Origin: Stappia albiluteola
GTDB lineage: Bacteria; Pseudomonadota; Alphaproteobacteria; Rhizobiales; Stappiaceae
Assembly: GCF_014050225.1 (NCBI RefSeq)
Contig: NZ_JACFXV010000061.1
Location: 1 to 64,000, forward strand
Direction: 5' to 3'
Length of the DNA stretch: 64,000 nt
Position numbers and translations under genes: made by a program. The stretch's first letter is position 1, and each line of letters opens with the position of its first letter. The notes below the pieces were generated by a model, which was not told the origin of the DNA, did no database searches, and saw nothing but the letters and a program-made list of their open reading frames with translations. Below, one piece after another: positions 53,057 to 62,854 of this stretch.

Positions 53057-55462
53057 TCAGGCCGCCCGGCTGTTCCCGGCCTTCTGCCTTGTATCGATAG
53101 TCACGCCCACATAGTCGTCGTTCGACCAGAGCACGGTGCCGGAGATGTCCATGTCGTGGCGGTGAAGGGTCAGCCTGGTGCCTTCGTTGAGGTTGGGAAG
53201 ACCGCTGATCTTCATGCCTTTTTCGGAGAAATCGTCCAGGACCGCAGGCAGGCGCTTGCCATTGACGGTGACGGTGACCTGCTCGTTGGCGATCATGCGT
53301 TCGTTGGCGCGGCGATCCCGGGCGTCCTGCACAACGAGCTCCAGGAATCCCTGCACCGCTGCCGAGAGCTTGCTGGCCACGTCGGCCAAGGCGCCGGAGG
53401 CTGCCGCGACGTCGTCCGTGTGGGAGCGCGCCGACGTGATCGCCGTGGTGACGGCCTCGACGTTGACCGCCGCTTCCGAGCTGCCGCCCGCCGCACTCGC
53501 GATATTGCGGGTAATGTCGTTGGTGGCCGCTTCCTGCTGTTCGACGGATGCGGCAATGGCGCCGGTCACAGTCTGCACGTCGGCGATCTGGGTGACGATC
53601 TGCTTGATCGCCTCGACGGCGCGCTTGGTGGACTGCTGCACGTCGGAAATCTGCGTCGCGATCTCGTCCGTCGCCTTGGCCGTCTGGTTCGACAGTTCCT
53701 TCACTTCGGCGGCGACCACGGCAAAGCCCTTGCCGGCTTCGCCCGCCCGCGCAGCCTCGATCGTCGCGTTGAGGGCCAGCAGGTTCGTCTGCTCGGCGAT
53801 CGCGCGGATCATGCCGACGACTTCGCCGATCTTCTCCGCCGTGGCCGACAGGGCGGCGACGTCCTTGTCGGTGGTCATCGCCGCATTGGTGGCGGTGCTG
53901 GTCAGGTCGCGCGCCTTGTTGGACTGGCGGGCGATTTCGCGGATCGAGGCCATGAATTCCTCCGCCGCCGCGGCCGCCGTCTGCACGTTCCGGGAAGAAC
54001 TGCCGGTTGCGTCATAGGCGGCGTTCGCCGCCACCAGCGCCTTGTCCGAGATGTCGATCATCTGCCGCGCGGTGCCGTCCATCTGCGTCGTCTGGACGGA
54101 AAGGTTCTCCTGGATCGCCGCGACCGCGATCTTGAACTCGGCAATCAGCTTTTCCATCTTCTGCTGTCGCATCGCCTCGATGTCGCGGGAATGCTTGGCG
54201 GCTTGTTCCAGCTGCCTGCGGGCGCGCGCATTGTCGAGGAACACCTGCACGGCGCGGGACATGTCGCCGATCTCGTCGCCGCGCGTGCTGTCCTTCAGGT
54301 CAATGCGCGTATCGCCGCCGGCGAGCCGCCTCATCGCATCGACGAGCCGTCCGATCGGCCGGGTCAGGCCAAGTGCGACACCAAGGCCGCCGGCGACCGC
54401 AACCGCCAGCGCGACAAGGCCGGCGATCAGCATGGCCTTCAGCAGGTGCCGGAGCGGCTCCTCGATCTCGTCGACTTCCTTCACGGCGGAAACGGCCCAT
54501 CTCGTGCCTTCGTAGACCAGAGGCACCGTGGCCTCGACCATCTCCGCATCGCGATAGTCGTCACGGATGCTCAGCGTAGCCTGTCCGGAAAGAGCGGCCT
54601 TCAGGCTGTCGCCGTCGAGGCTCTTCGACAGGATGTCGTTTTCGCCGGTGAAGCGGGAATCGTTGCGCATCAGCCCGTCGGCGCCCACGATCAGCGTTTC
54701 GCCGGTCCTGCCGAGACCTTCCTGCCGTGACATCAGCGTGTTGATGCGGTCGATCGGCATCTGATAGGCGATGACGCCCAGCTTCACGCCGTCGTGCACG
54801 ATGGGCATCGACATGAAGGCGGCAGGCGCTCCGTGACTTGGCGCGTAGGGCTTGAAATCGAAGAAGTGAACGGCGCCCTTCGGTCCTTCCATCGCGGCGC
54901 GGAAGGCATGGCCGAGATCGGTCGCCGCCCACTCGCCGCCGGGCCTGAAACTGGTCGCGAAATCCTCTTCCTTGAAGACCGTGTAGACGAGATCGCCCGC
55001 GGCATTGAACAGGAAGATGTCGTAGTAGCCGTGCTCTTCCAGCATTTCGCGGAACCAGGGGTGGTAGGTGCCGTGCGCGGTGTCGTAGGCCGTGCCGGCA
55101 AGGCCCTTGTCCAGCTTGTGCTTCTCTCCGAGCGGGTTCGGATTGTCCTGGATATAGGCGGTCTTGAGTGCCCTGGTCCGGTCGCCGGGAATTTCCTGCC
55201 AGGCAAGGTCGAATTCCGCGAGTGCCTTTGACGTGAAGGGCAGGTTGGAAATGATCTTGAGATCTTCGCGAATGGAGTTCAGGTAAGCCTTCAGATCCGC
55301 CGCCCGGCTCTCCGCGATCGTTTGCAGTTCCCTTTCGGAAACCAGCCGGATCTCGTTCGCCGCGGCAAGGTAGCTGACGACGCCTATGCTCGAACCGACG
55401 ATAAAGGCGGAGCTTACGATTGCGAGGGGAATTTTGACCTGGATTGAAAGCCTGTTCAGCAC
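53057..55462 (-). CDS. Methyl-accepting chemotaxis protein with Cache sensor and C-terminal PilZ domain
   Basis: An 801-residue chemoreceptor. Helix 1 covers about residues 9-33, a periplasmic double Cache-like sensor about 40-330, helix 2 about 337-363, HAMP about 364-418, and the signalling coiled-coil about 460-700 with the conserved tip [19 protein letters not shown] near residue 555. Residues about 715-795 form a PilZ domain with both c-di-GMP motifs, RANER and DFSEKG. The start is GTG 55462 with GGAGG 7 bp upstream; upstream codons are less likely. It should couple ligand sensing and c-di-GMP to the chemotaxis kinase. The ligand is unknown. Confidence 0.93.
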   Translation of the reverse strand: MLNRLSIQVKIPLAIVSSAFIVGSSIGVVSYLAAANEIRLVSERELQTIAESRAADLKAYLNSIREDLKIISNLPFTSKALAEFDLAWQEIPGDRTRALKTAYIQDNPNPLGEKHKLDKGLAGTAYDTAHGTYHPWFREMLEEHGYYDIFLFNAAGDLVYTVFKEEDFATSFRPGGEWAATDLGHAFRAAMEGPKGAVHFFDFKPYAPSHGAPAAFMSMPIVHDGVKLGVIAYQMPIDRINTLMSRQEGLGRTGETLIVGADGLMRNDSRFTGENDILSKSLDGDSLKAALSGQATLSIRDDYRDAEMVEATVPLVYEGTRWAVSAVKEVDEIEEPLRHLLKAMLIAGLVALAVAVAGGLGVALGLTRPIGRLVDAMRRLAGGDTRIDLKDSTRGDEIGDMSRAVQVFLDNARARRQLEQAAKHSRDIEAMRQQKMEKLIAEFKIAVAAIQENLSVQTTQMDGTARQMIDISDKALVAANAAYDATGSSSRNVQTAAAAAEEFMASIREIARQSNKARDLTSTATNAAMTTDKDVAALSATAEKIGEVVGMIRAIAEQTNLLALNATIEAARAGEAGKGFAVVAAEVKELSNQTAKATDEIATQISDVQQSTKRAVEAIKQIVTQIADVQTVTGAIAASVEQQEAATNDITRNIASAAGGSSEAAVNVEAVTTAITSARSHTDDVAAASGALADVASKLSAAVQGFLELVVQDARDRRANERMIANEQVTVTVNGKRLPAVLDDFSEKGMKISGLPNLNEGTRLTLHRHDMDISGTVLWSNDDYVGVTIDTRQKAGNSRAA

Positions 55463-55878
55463 AGCGATTCCTCCGCGTGTTTTGGCGGATGATCGGTGCA
55501 ATTTATTAAATAAACTCTAAGTCAGATTCCGGTATGATATTATATACTTGCACATGAAATCGAAAATCCTCTACGTAAAATAACTGATATCTCATATATT
55601 GCATTAATATATAATGTATTAAATAAATAATATCTTGGATATCTCATTTTGTTTCTTGTTTTTATATCTGAGGCCGAAATCCATCGCGCCGAATTGAAGC
55701 ATTCATTCGATTACGGTCGGCGAAAGATTTAAGCAGAACTTTCTTGAGCCGCCCGCGGCTTGCGACCGTGTAGGCATTTTTTACTTGGATGGATATTCGT
55801 GCAGCAGATTTGATACTTGCACTGTCATCGCAGCGATTTTCATCGGCCTGTTCGATGCGATAGTGGCCGGCAAGGCTC
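55463..55878 (-). promoter_or_regulatory. AT-rich region upstream of the chemoreceptor gene
   Basis: About 55500-55670 is extremely AT-rich against the surrounding GC-rich DNA, with runs such as TATGATATTATATA and the 15-base palindrome CATTA-ATATA-TAATG (near 55603). This could be an UP-element-rich promoter, a curved DNA segment or a site for AT-preferring silencers such as MucR-type proteins. About 55680-55878 has no recognisable gene; the open frame through it on the minus strand shows no family signs. Confidence 0.45.
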
Positions 55879-56149
55879 CTAGGGTCAGGACTCATTAATT
55901 GGGCTGAAATGGTCGGAGCGGATTTGTGCGGATACGAGGAGCAAGCCCACAGTAAGGCTAAAGCCTTGCAAGGGTTTGCGACAAAGTAGCCCGTGCGGAT
56001 CCGCCCGATCCAAAGGACGATCGAGCTGACTTCGAGCTGCCGCGTCAAAGCCCTCGACCGGGGGAATAACCCCCGCTCTTCCAGCTTTTCCTTCCATCTC
56101 TCGTCATCTCGAACGCCATTCCAGTCAAATTAATGAGTCCTGACCCTAG
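55879..56149. mobile_element. MITE-like element with perfect 22-bp terminal inverted repeats and CTAG flanks
   Basis: The 22 bases at 55879-55900 are exactly matched, inverted, at 56128-56149, and the similarity runs on imperfectly for a further 12 or so bases inward. The outermost 4 bases on each side are CTAG, which may be a target-site duplication, as in IS5-related elements that prefer YTAR sites. The 271-bp element has no full transposase; a 70-codon minus-strand frame (55885-56097) ends in the left repeat. It is best read as a nonautonomous derivative of an insertion sequence. Its right CTAG holds the stop codon of sdaA. Confidence 0.8.
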
Positions 56150-57528
56150 CATTCCACCACATTGACCGCGAGCCCGCCCTTCGACGTCTCCTTGTACTTG
56201 TCGGTCATGTCGAGGCCGGTCTGGCGCATGGTCTCGATGCAGCTGTCCAGCGGCACGAAATGGGTTCCGTCGCCGCGAAGCGCCAGCGAGGCGGCCGTCA
56301 CCGCCTTGACGGCGCCGAGTGCATTGCGCTCGATGCAGGGCACCTGCACCAGCCCGCCGACCGGATCGCAGGTCATGCCGAGGTGGTGTTCGAGGGCGAT
56401 TTCCGCCGCATTCTCGATCTGCTCGTTGCTGCCGCCGAGGGCCGCGCAAAGGCCGGCGGCGGCCATGGCCGAGGCTGAGCCGACCTCGCCCTGGCAGCCG
56501 ACCTCCGCGCCCGATATCGAGGCATTGGCCTTGATGATCCCGCCGATCGCGGCGGCCGTCAGCAGGAAGGTCCGGATACCGGTCTGGTTGCAGTCCGGGC
56601 AATGGCTGAGATAATAGCGGATCACCGCCGGCACGACGCCGGCCGCGCCGTTGGTGGGGGCGGTGACGATGCGCCCGCCGGCAGCGTTCTCCTCGTTCAC
56701 CGCCATGGCATAGACGGCAAGCCAGTCCATCACCGTGTGCTCGAAGGCGCGGTTCTTGCCGGCCTCGGCCTGCAGCTTCTTGTGGATCGCCGAGGCGCGC
56801 CGCTTCACCTTCAGCCCGCCAGGCAACTGGCCCTCGACCGAGAGGCCGCGACGGATGCAACTGTCCATGGCCTCCCAGATCGCATCGACACCGGCGTCGA
56901 TGTCGCGGGCTGGATGGCGCAGCTCCTCATTCGCCCGCTTCATCTCGGCGACCGACTTGCCGCTGTCGCGGCCCATGGCCAGCATTTCCCTGGCATTGCG
57001 AAACGGGAAGGGGACGGTCTCCTCCTCCGCCACGCCGAAGCCGCCGTCCTTTTCGGCAAGCTCCGCTTCCGTCAGCACGAAGCCACCGCCGATCGAATAA
57101 TAGGTCTCCTCGGCCAGCGGCCGGCCTTCGCCGTCATAGGCGCGCAGGATCAGGCCGTTGGCGTGCCCTGCCAGCGGCGGGCCGTAGTCGAAGAGCAGGT
57201 CGGCCTGCGGATCGAAGGCGATCCGGCCCACGCCTTCGACGGCGAGGATTTTCGTGTCGGAGAGCGCGGTCAGGTCTTCTTCCGCGCGGTCCGGGTCGAT
57301 CGTCGCCGGCAGGTGGCCAAGCAGGCCCAAAAGCACGGCCCGGTCGGTCGCGTGGCCCTTGCCGGTGAAGGCCAGCGAACCGTGCAGCGAAACGATGATG
57401 CGCTTTGCCGGCACATGATTATCGCGCAGCAGAGCGAGGAAGCGGCCGGCCGCCACCATCGGCCCCATCGTGTGCGAAGACGACGGACCGATCCCGATCT
57501 TGAAAATATCGAACACGCTGATGAACAA
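56146..57528 (-). CDS. sdaA: L-serine ammonia-lyase (serine dehydratase), iron-sulfur type
   Basis: A 460-residue single-chain L-serine dehydratase that deaminates serine to pyruvate. The N-terminal [20 protein letters not shown] block is intact, and the three conserved iron-sulfur cysteines are in [16 protein letters not shown] and PCIERN. The start is TTG 57528 with GGGAGGA 5 bp upstream. The C-terminus ([10 protein letters not shown]) is complete, and its TAG stop is part of the CTAG at the right end of the MITE-like element. It is divergent from the kyn operon across 213 bp. Confidence 0.94.
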   Translation of the reverse strand: MFISVFDIFKIGIGPSSSHTMGPMVAAGRFLALLRDNHVPAKRIIVSLHGSLAFTGKGHATDRAVLLGLLGHLPATIDPDRAEEDLTALSDTKILAVEGVGRIAFDPQADLLFDYGPPLAGHANGLILRAYDGEGRPLAEETYYSIGGGFVLTEAELAEKDGGFGVAEEETVPFPFRNAREMLAMGRDSGKSVAEMKRANEELRHPARDIDAGVDAIWEAMDSCIRRGLSVEGQLPGGLKVKRRASAIHKKLQAEAGKNRAFEHTVMDWLAVYAMAVNEENAAGGRIVTAPTNGAAGVVPAVIRYYLSHCPDCNQTGIRTFLLTAAAIGGIIKANASISGAEVGCQGEVGSASAMAAAGLCAALGGSNEQIENAAEIALEHHLGMTCDPVGGLVQVPCIERNALGAVKAVTAASLALRGDGTHFVPLDSCIETMRQTGLDMTDKYKETSKGGLAVNVVEC

Positions 57529-57741
57529 GGTTTCCTCCCGGCGAATTCGCATCGCCCGGCGCGACTATGCCTTGCGCCGCGCCCACCGTCATCAGCGCGC
57601 TTGCCAGATGACGCAAACGGGAAAATCCGTGTCGCTTGCTCTCTACGTCGGATCCCCGCGCCGGTCTCTGTTGCCTGTAGAGCGACCTCGCCGCACTTGA
57701 TACAGTCCGCGGCAGCATGATTGCAGGGGAGTCGGCAGCGC

Positions 57742-58977
57742 ATGAGGCAAGGTGCAGGTTTGGATGTCGCGGCGCTCGACCGCGACGATCCGCTGAGGCA
57801 CAAGCGCGAGGCCTTCGATATTCCGGACGGGGTGATCTATCTGGACGGCAACTCGCTTGGGCCCCTGCCGAAGGCGGTTGCGCCACGCATTGCGGAAGTG
57901 GTGGCGAAGGAGTGGGGCAAAAGCCTCATTCGCGGCTGGAACGATCATGACTGGATCGACCTTCCTGCCCGCGTCGGCGGCAAGGTTGCCCGTCTGATCG
58001 GTGCGGAGCCGGGAACGGTGGTCGCGACCGACTCCACGTCCGTCAATCTTTTCAAGGTTCTGGCGGCAGCCTTGCAGCTGCGGCCGGACCGCAGGGTGAT
58101 CCTGTCCGACAGCGGCAATTTCCCGACCGACCTCTATATGGCGCAAGGTCTGCGCGACCTGCTCGACAGGGGGCACGAGTTGCGGGTCGTCGCGCCGGAA
58201 GACGTGGAGGCGGCGATAGACGAGACCGTGGCCGTCGTGATGCTGACGGAGGTCGATTACCGGACCGGCCGGCGCCACGACATGGCGACACTCACGGCGA
58301 AGGCGCATTCCGCCGGCAGCCTGGCGATCTGGGACCTTGCCCATTCCGCCGGCGCGCTTCCGGTCGATCTTCAGGGCGCGGGGGCCGATTTCGCCGTCGG
58401 TTGCGGCTACAAGTACCTGAATGGCGGGCCGGGCGCCCCGGCATTCCTTTATGTCGCGCCGAAGCATCAAGGCAGCGTCACGCCGCCCTTGTCCGGCTGG
58501 ATGGGGCATGCGGCACCCTTCGCCTTCGATCTCGACTACCGGCCGGCCGCAGGCGTCGACCGCATGCGGGTCGGCACGCCGCCGGTCCTGTCGCTTGCCG
58601 CGCTGGACGCCGCTCTCGACGTCTTCGCCGATGTCGACATGGAGGCGGTCAGGGCGAAGTCGATCAGCCTCTGCAGGCTCTTCATCGCAGAGGTGGAGGC
58701 GCGCGCGCCGGATCTCGTCTTCACCGGCCCCCACGATTTCACCGGGCGTGGCAGCCAGGTGTCGTTTTCCTGCGCTTACGGCTATCCTTTGATGCAGGCG
58801 CTGATCGATCGGGGCGTGATCGGCGATTTCCGGGCTCCCGACATCGTCCGCTTCGGCTTTACGCCGCTCTACCTTTCTCATGCGGACGTGTTGCGAGCGG
58901 CGGAAATCCTGGGCGAAATCGTTGCCGCGAAAGCCTGGGACCAGGAGAAGTATCACAGGAGGGCGAAGGTCACATGA
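57742..58977 (+). CDS. kynU: Kynureninase
   Basis: A 411-residue PLP enzyme that cleaves kynurenine to anthranilate and alanine. Blocks: [26 protein letters not shown], the Asp of [14 protein letters not shown], and the PLP lysine in [12 protein letters not shown] (about residue 224). ATG 57742 has GGGGAG about 10 bp upstream; an in-frame TTG at 57721 is less likely. Its stop overlaps the dioxygenase start in ATGA. First gene of the tryptophan-degradation set. Confidence 0.95.
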   Translation: MRQGAGLDVAALDRDDPLRHKREAFDIPDGVIYLDGNSLGPLPKAVAPRIAEVVAKEWGKSLIRGWNDHDWIDLPARVGGKVARLIGAEPGTVVATDSTSVNLFKVLAAALQLRPDRRVILSDSGNFPTDLYMAQGLRDLLDRGHELRVVAPEDVEAAIDETVAVVMLTEVDYRTGRRHDMATLTAKAHSAGSLAIWDLAHSAGALPVDLQGAGADFAVGCGYKYLNGGPGAPAFLYVAPKHQGSVTPPLSGWMGHAAPFAFDLDYRPAAGVDRMRVGTPPVLSLAALDAALDVFADVDMEAVRAKSISLCRLFIAEVEARAPDLVFTGPHDFTGRGSQVSFSCAYGYPLMQALIDRGVIGDFRAPDIVRFGFTPLYLSHADVLRAAEILGEIVAAKAWDQEKYHRRAKVT

Positions 58978-59819
58978 GCGGGCCGCTTACGCCTTATGAT
59001 CCGCAGGACGACGGTGCCGAGATGGCTTTCGACGGCCGCATGTCCTACGGCGATTATCTCGCCCTCGACCGATTGCTGGGCGCGCAGGTGCCGATCTCGT
59101 CGGCGCATGACGAGATGCTGTTCATCATCCAGCATCAGACTTCCGAATTGTGGATGAAGCTTGCCATCCATGAACTGATCGCCGCCCGCGCCAGGATCGC
59201 CGCCGACGACCTTGAGCCGGCCTTCAAGATGCTGACCCGGATCGCGCGCATATTCGAGCAGCTGAACTCCGCCTGGCAGGTGCTGCGCACCATGACGCCG
59301 TCCGAGTATTCCGAGTTTCGCGACCGGCTGGGCCAGTCTTCCGGCTTCCAGTCCTATCAGTACCGGGCGATCGAATTCCTCGCCGGCAACAAGAATGCCG
59401 CCATGCTTCGCCCGCACGCTCACCTCAAGGACGTGCACGGCGAGCTTGAACGCATCCTGCGCGAGCCGAGCCTTTATGACGAGGCGGTGCGGCTTTTGGC
59501 GCGCAGGGGCTTTGCCGTCGATCAGGCGGTGCTGAAGCGGGACGTCACCCGGCCGCACGCGCAGGACGAGAGCGTGCGACAGGCCTGGATCGAGGTCTAT
59601 CGCGATCCTGTCCGGTACTGGCAACTCTACGAACTCGCCGAGAAACTGGTCGATTTCGAGGACTATTTCCGCCGCTGGCGCTTCAATCACGTCACGACCG
59701 TGGAACGGGTGATCGGCTTCAAGCGCGGGACGGGCGGGACGTCGGGCGTCACCTATCTCAAGCGCATGCTCGACGTGGTGCTGTTTCCCGAACTCTGGTC
59801 GCTGCGGGCGGATCTTTGA
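58974..59819 (+). CDS. kynA: Tryptophan 2,3-dioxygenase
   Basis: A 281-residue heme enzyme that opens the indole ring of tryptophan to N-formylkynurenine, the first step of the kynurenine path. Blocks: [13 protein letters not shown], the distal His in [32 protein letters not shown], and the proximal His in [13 protein letters not shown] with [11 protein letters not shown]. Start by ATGA overlap with kynU; AGGAGGGCGAAGG lies just upstream. Cytoplasmic, homotetramer in relatives. Confidence 0.96.
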   Translation: MSGPLTPYDPQDDGAEMAFDGRMSYGDYLALDRLLGAQVPISSAHDEMLFIIQHQTSELWMKLAIHELIAARARIAADDLEPAFKMLTRIARIFEQLNSAWQVLRTMTPSEYSEFRDRLGQSSGFQSYQYRAIEFLAGNKNAAMLRPHAHLKDVHGELERILREPSLYDEAVRLLARRGFAVDQAVLKRDVTRPHAQDESVRQAWIEVYRDPVRYWQLYELAEKLVDFEDYFRRWRFNHVTTVERVIGFKRGTGGTSGVTYLKRMLDVVLFPELWSLRADL

Positions 59820-59838
59820 ACGCGCTTCAGGAGCAATG

Positions 59839-60468
59839 ATGAGCCGTTTCATCGACATCACGCCGCCGGTCAGGACCGGCATGGCGGTCTTCCCGGGCGA
59901 CGAGCCCTATGCGCGCAGGGATACGTTCAAGATCGGCCCCGGCTGCCCGGTCAATGTGGCGTCCTTCGCCATGTCAGCCCATTGCGGCGCCCATGCGGAC
60001 GCGCCGTTGCACTATAGCGAGGATGGCGCCGCCATCGACAAGCTGCCGGTGGAAGACTTCATAGGGCCGGCGCGGCTGATCGATGCGCGGGGCGAAGGCC
60101 CGCTGCTGATGCCGGGGGATATCGAGGGCCGGCTCGCGGGGACGCCGCCGCGCGTGCTGCTGCGGCTGGAGGACCGTCTCGATCCGATGGCGTGGCGGGA
60201 TGACTTTCGGGCGCTGGCGCCGCAAACGGTCACAATGCTTCACGATTTCGGCGTGAAGCTGGTCGGTGTCGATGTGCCGTCGGTGGATCCGGCGACGTCG
60301 AAGGACCTGCCGTCGCATATGGCATTCCTGCGTCATGACATGCGAATTCTTGAAAACCTCGCCCTGCACCTTGCGGAAGCCGGCGATTATGAGTTGATTG
60401 CGCTGCCCTTGAAGCTGGAGGGTCTCGATGCCGCGCCCGTCAGGGCGGTGCTGCGCAAGCAGGATTGA
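59839..60468 (+). CDS. kynB: Kynurenine formamidase (arylformamidase)
   Basis: A 209-residue metal-dependent cyclase-family enzyme that hydrolyses N-formylkynurenine to kynurenine. The metal motif is SAHCGAHADAP (HxGxHxDxP), with FPGDEPY near the N-terminus and GVDVPSVDP in the core. Two adjacent ATGs exist; the second (59839) has AGGAG at 5 bp and is preferred. With kynU and kynA it completes tryptophan to anthranilate. The transporter genes begin 28 bp downstream. Confidence 0.95.
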   Translation: MSRFIDITPPVRTGMAVFPGDEPYARRDTFKIGPGCPVNVASFAMSAHCGAHADAPLHYSEDGAAIDKLPVEDFIGPARLIDARGEGPLLMPGDIEGRLAGTPPRVLLRLEDRLDPMAWRDDFRALAPQTVTMLHDFGVKLVGVDVPSVDPATSKDLPSHMAFLRHDMRILENLALHLAEAGDYELIALPLKLEGLDAAPVRAVLRKQD

Positions 60469-60496
60469 AAAAAGACTATCTGGGGAGGGGGATGCC

Positions 60497-61270
60497 GTGT
60501 TGCTTGAGGTGGACAGCCTCGTGATGGATTTTGGCGGTTTTCGCGCCGTCGACCGCTGCTCGCTCAAGGTGGAGGAGGGAACGATCACCGGTCTGATCGG
60601 CCCGAATGGCGCAGGCAAGACCACGCTCTTCAACATCATCGCCGGGGCGCTGTTTCCCACAAGCGGGCATGTGCGCTATCGCGGCGAGGACATTACCGGG
60701 CTTGCCAGCGACCGGCGCTTTCACAAAGGCCTGGTGCGCACCTTCCAGATCCCGCACGAGTTCCATCGGCTGACGGTGCTTGAAAACCTGATGATGGTGC
60801 CGCCGCAACAGGCCGGCGAAAGCCTGTTCGCCAACTGGTTCCAGTGGAGACGGGTGAAGGGCGTCGAGGCGCAAACCGAGCGGCGGGCGCACGAGACCCT
60901 TCGCTTCCTCGAACTTTCCCATCTCGCGCAGGAGCGCGCCGGCAATCTCTCGGGCGGCCAGAAGAAGCTGCTCGAGCTTGGCCGCACGATGATGACGGAC
61001 GCAAAGCTCGTGCTGCTCGACGAGCCGGCCGCCGGCGTCAATCGCACATTGCTGAGAAAGCTCGAGGAAAAGATCGCCACGCTGCACCGCGAGCGCGGCT
61101 ACACCTTCATCCTCATCGAGCACGACATGGAAATGATCGAAAAGCTTTGCGACCCGGTGATCTGCATGGCCGAGGGCCGGGTGCTCGTGGAGGGCGATTT
61201 CGCCCATGTCCGCTCCGATCCGCGCGTGCTTGAAGCCTATCTCGGCGAAACGACGGGCGAGGCCGCATGA
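60497..61270 (+). CDS. Branched-chain-type ABC importer ATPase 1 (LivG-like)
   Basis: A 257-residue HAAT-family ATPase. Walker A GPNGAGKTT is near residue 36, the Q-loop block VRTFQIPHEFHRLTVLENLM, signature LSGGQKKLLELGRTM, Walker B LVLLDEPAAGVN, and the switch LIEHDMEM. The start is GTG 60497, 6 bp after GGGGAGGGGG. It follows kynB by 28 bp and overlaps the next gene (ATGA). Likely cargo is tryptophan, kynurenine or another hydrophobic amino acid, given the upstream genes. Confidence 0.92.
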   Translation: MLLEVDSLVMDFGGFRAVDRCSLKVEEGTITGLIGPNGAGKTTLFNIIAGALFPTSGHVRYRGEDITGLASDRRFHKGLVRTFQIPHEFHRLTVLENLMMVPPQQAGESLFANWFQWRRVKGVEAQTERRAHETLRFLELSHLAQERAGNLSGGQKKLLELGRTMMTDAKLVLLDEPAAGVNRTLLRKLEEKIATLHRERGYTFILIEHDMEMIEKLCDPVICMAEGRVLVEGDFAHVRSDPRVLEAYLGETTGEAA

Positions 61271-61974
61271 GCGCCCTGCTGGCAATGGACAAGGTGCGCG
61301 GCGGTTACGGCGACGCCGATATCCTGCTGGGCGTATCGCTCGTCGTCGCGCCCAGGGAAATCGTCGTGATCGTCGGCCCGAACGGCGCCGGCAAGTCGAC
61401 GGCGATGAAGGCGGTCTTCGGGCTGCTCAAGGTGCGGGGCGGCTCGATCCTGGTCGAAGGGCGCGACATCACCGGCCTTGCGACCAACCGGATCGTCGAG
61501 GCCGGCGTCTGCTACGTGCCGCAGGTGGACAACGTCTTTCGCGAAATGACCGTGCACGAGAACCTGGAAATGGGCGCTTTCCTGCGCAAGGGCGACCTTT
61601 CGGCCGCCTATGACCGGGTCTACGCGCTCTTTCCGGACCTGAAGGAGCGGCAGAAGGCACTGGCCGGCAATCTTTCCGGCGGCCAGCGGCAGATGGTGGC
61701 CATGGGCCGTGCCTTGATGCTGGAGCCGAAGATCCTGCTTCTGGACGAGCCGACCGCCGGCCTTTCGCCGAAATACATGGAGCAGATCTTCCAGATCTGC
61801 CGGGACGTGCGCGACAGCGGCGTTGCCATCCTGCTGGTCGAGCAGCACGCAAAGCAGGCGCTCGCCTTTGCCGACCGCGGCTACGTGCTGGCACAGGGTG
61901 CCAACCGCCACGAAGGCACGGGTGCCGAACTTCTGGCCGACCGCGAGGTCGCCGAAATGTTTCTGGGCGGGTAG
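61267..61974 (+). CDS. Branched-chain-type ABC importer ATPase 2 (LivF-like)
   Basis: A 235-residue HAAT ATPase. Walker A GPNGAGKST, signature LSGGQRQMVAMGRAL, Walker B ILLLDEPTAGLSP, and the C-terminal LLVEQHAKQAL block typical of LivF. The start is the ATG of an ATGA overlap with the previous gene. It pairs with the first ATPase as a heterodimer under the two permeases that follow. Confidence 0.94.
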   Translation: MSALLAMDKVRGGYGDADILLGVSLVVAPREIVVIVGPNGAGKSTAMKAVFGLLKVRGGSILVEGRDITGLATNRIVEAGVCYVPQVDNVFREMTVHENLEMGAFLRKGDLSAAYDRVYALFPDLKERQKALAGNLSGGQRQMVAMGRALMLEPKILLLDEPTAGLSPKYMEQIFQICRDVRDSGVAILLVEQHAKQALAFADRGYVLAQGANRHEGTGAELLADREVAEMFLGG

Positions 61975-61978
61975 GTTC

Positions 61979-62845
61979 ATGCTCGATCTCATCAATTTCT
62001 ACCTCGTCCCCGGCATTGTCCTCGGCTCGATCTACGCGCTTGGCGCCGTCGGCATCACGCTCGTCTTCGCCATCCTGCGCTATGCGCATCTGGCCCATGG
62101 CGATCTTGCCACGCTGGGCGCGTTCCTGGCGCTCGCTGTGGTGAGCGCGATCGGCCTGCCGGTCTATGCAGCCTTGCCCGTGGCGATGATCGTCACGGCA
62201 GGTGTCGCCGTCGGCGTGGACCGCCTGTTCTACGACTACCTGCGGGAGCGGCCGAAGATCGTCACCGTCATGGCCTCGCTCGGCGTCGCGCTGATGATCC
62301 GTTCGCTGGTGCAGGTGATCTGGGGCGTCGATGCGGAGTCCTACACGCGCGGCATCTCGCGGCCGGAGAACTGGTGGGGCATCCGCTTGAAGGACCGGGA
62401 GATCGCCACCGTTGCGGTGATGATCGGCCTCGTGCTGGCGCTGCAACTGTTCCTGCTGCGCACCAAATGGGGCAAGGCGATGCGGGCCATGTCCGACAAT
62501 CCGGACCTGGCGCTGCTTTCGGGCATCGACAACCGCAAGGTCGTCACGCTCACCTGGATCATCGTCGGGGGACTGTGCGCGGCATCCGGCTACTTCCTCG
62601 GGCTCAACACGGAGCTGAAATCGCTGATGGGCTGGCAGATGCTGCTGCCGATGTTCGCCGCCGCCATTCTCGGCGGCGTCGGGCGCATCGAGGGCGCGGT
62701 CATCGGCGGCCTTGTCGTCGGCATCGCCGAGGAACTCTCGGTCCTCGTGCTGCCGAGCGAATACAAGGCGGCGATGGCCTTCGCCATCCTGCTCGTCATG
62801 CTCTTGGTGCGGCCGACCGGGCTGCTCAGGGGCAAGGTGCTTTAG
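61979..62845 (+). CDS. Branched-chain-type ABC permease (LivH-like)
   Basis: A 288-residue inner-membrane permease with about eight predicted helices. Typical blocks: LVPGIVLGSIYALGAVGITL, RYAHLAHGDLATLGAF, KWGKAMRAMSDNPDLALLSGI and AAILGGVGRIEGAVIGGLVVG. ATG 61979 is 4 bp after the ATPase stop, with a weak GGTAGG site. Cargo is inferred from the kyn genes upstream. Confidence 0.93.
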   Translation: MLDLINFYLVPGIVLGSIYALGAVGITLVFAILRYAHLAHGDLATLGAFLALAVVSAIGLPVYAALPVAMIVTAGVAVGVDRLFYDYLRERPKIVTVMASLGVALMIRSLVQVIWGVDAESYTRGISRPENWWGIRLKDREIATVAVMIGLVLALQLFLLRTKWGKAMRAMSDNPDLALLSGIDNRKVVTLTWIIVGGLCAASGYFLGLNTELKSLMGWQMLLPMFAAAILGGVGRIEGAVIGGLVVGIAEELSVLVLPSEYKAAMAFAILLVMLLVRPTGLLRGKVL

Positions 62846-62854
62846 GAGACGGCA

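Noticed and set aside
55662-56048. 128-codon minus-strand gene overlapping the MITE-like element
   Set aside because: It crosses the element boundary, has no family resemblance and no convincing ribosome site; it is more likely chance coding.
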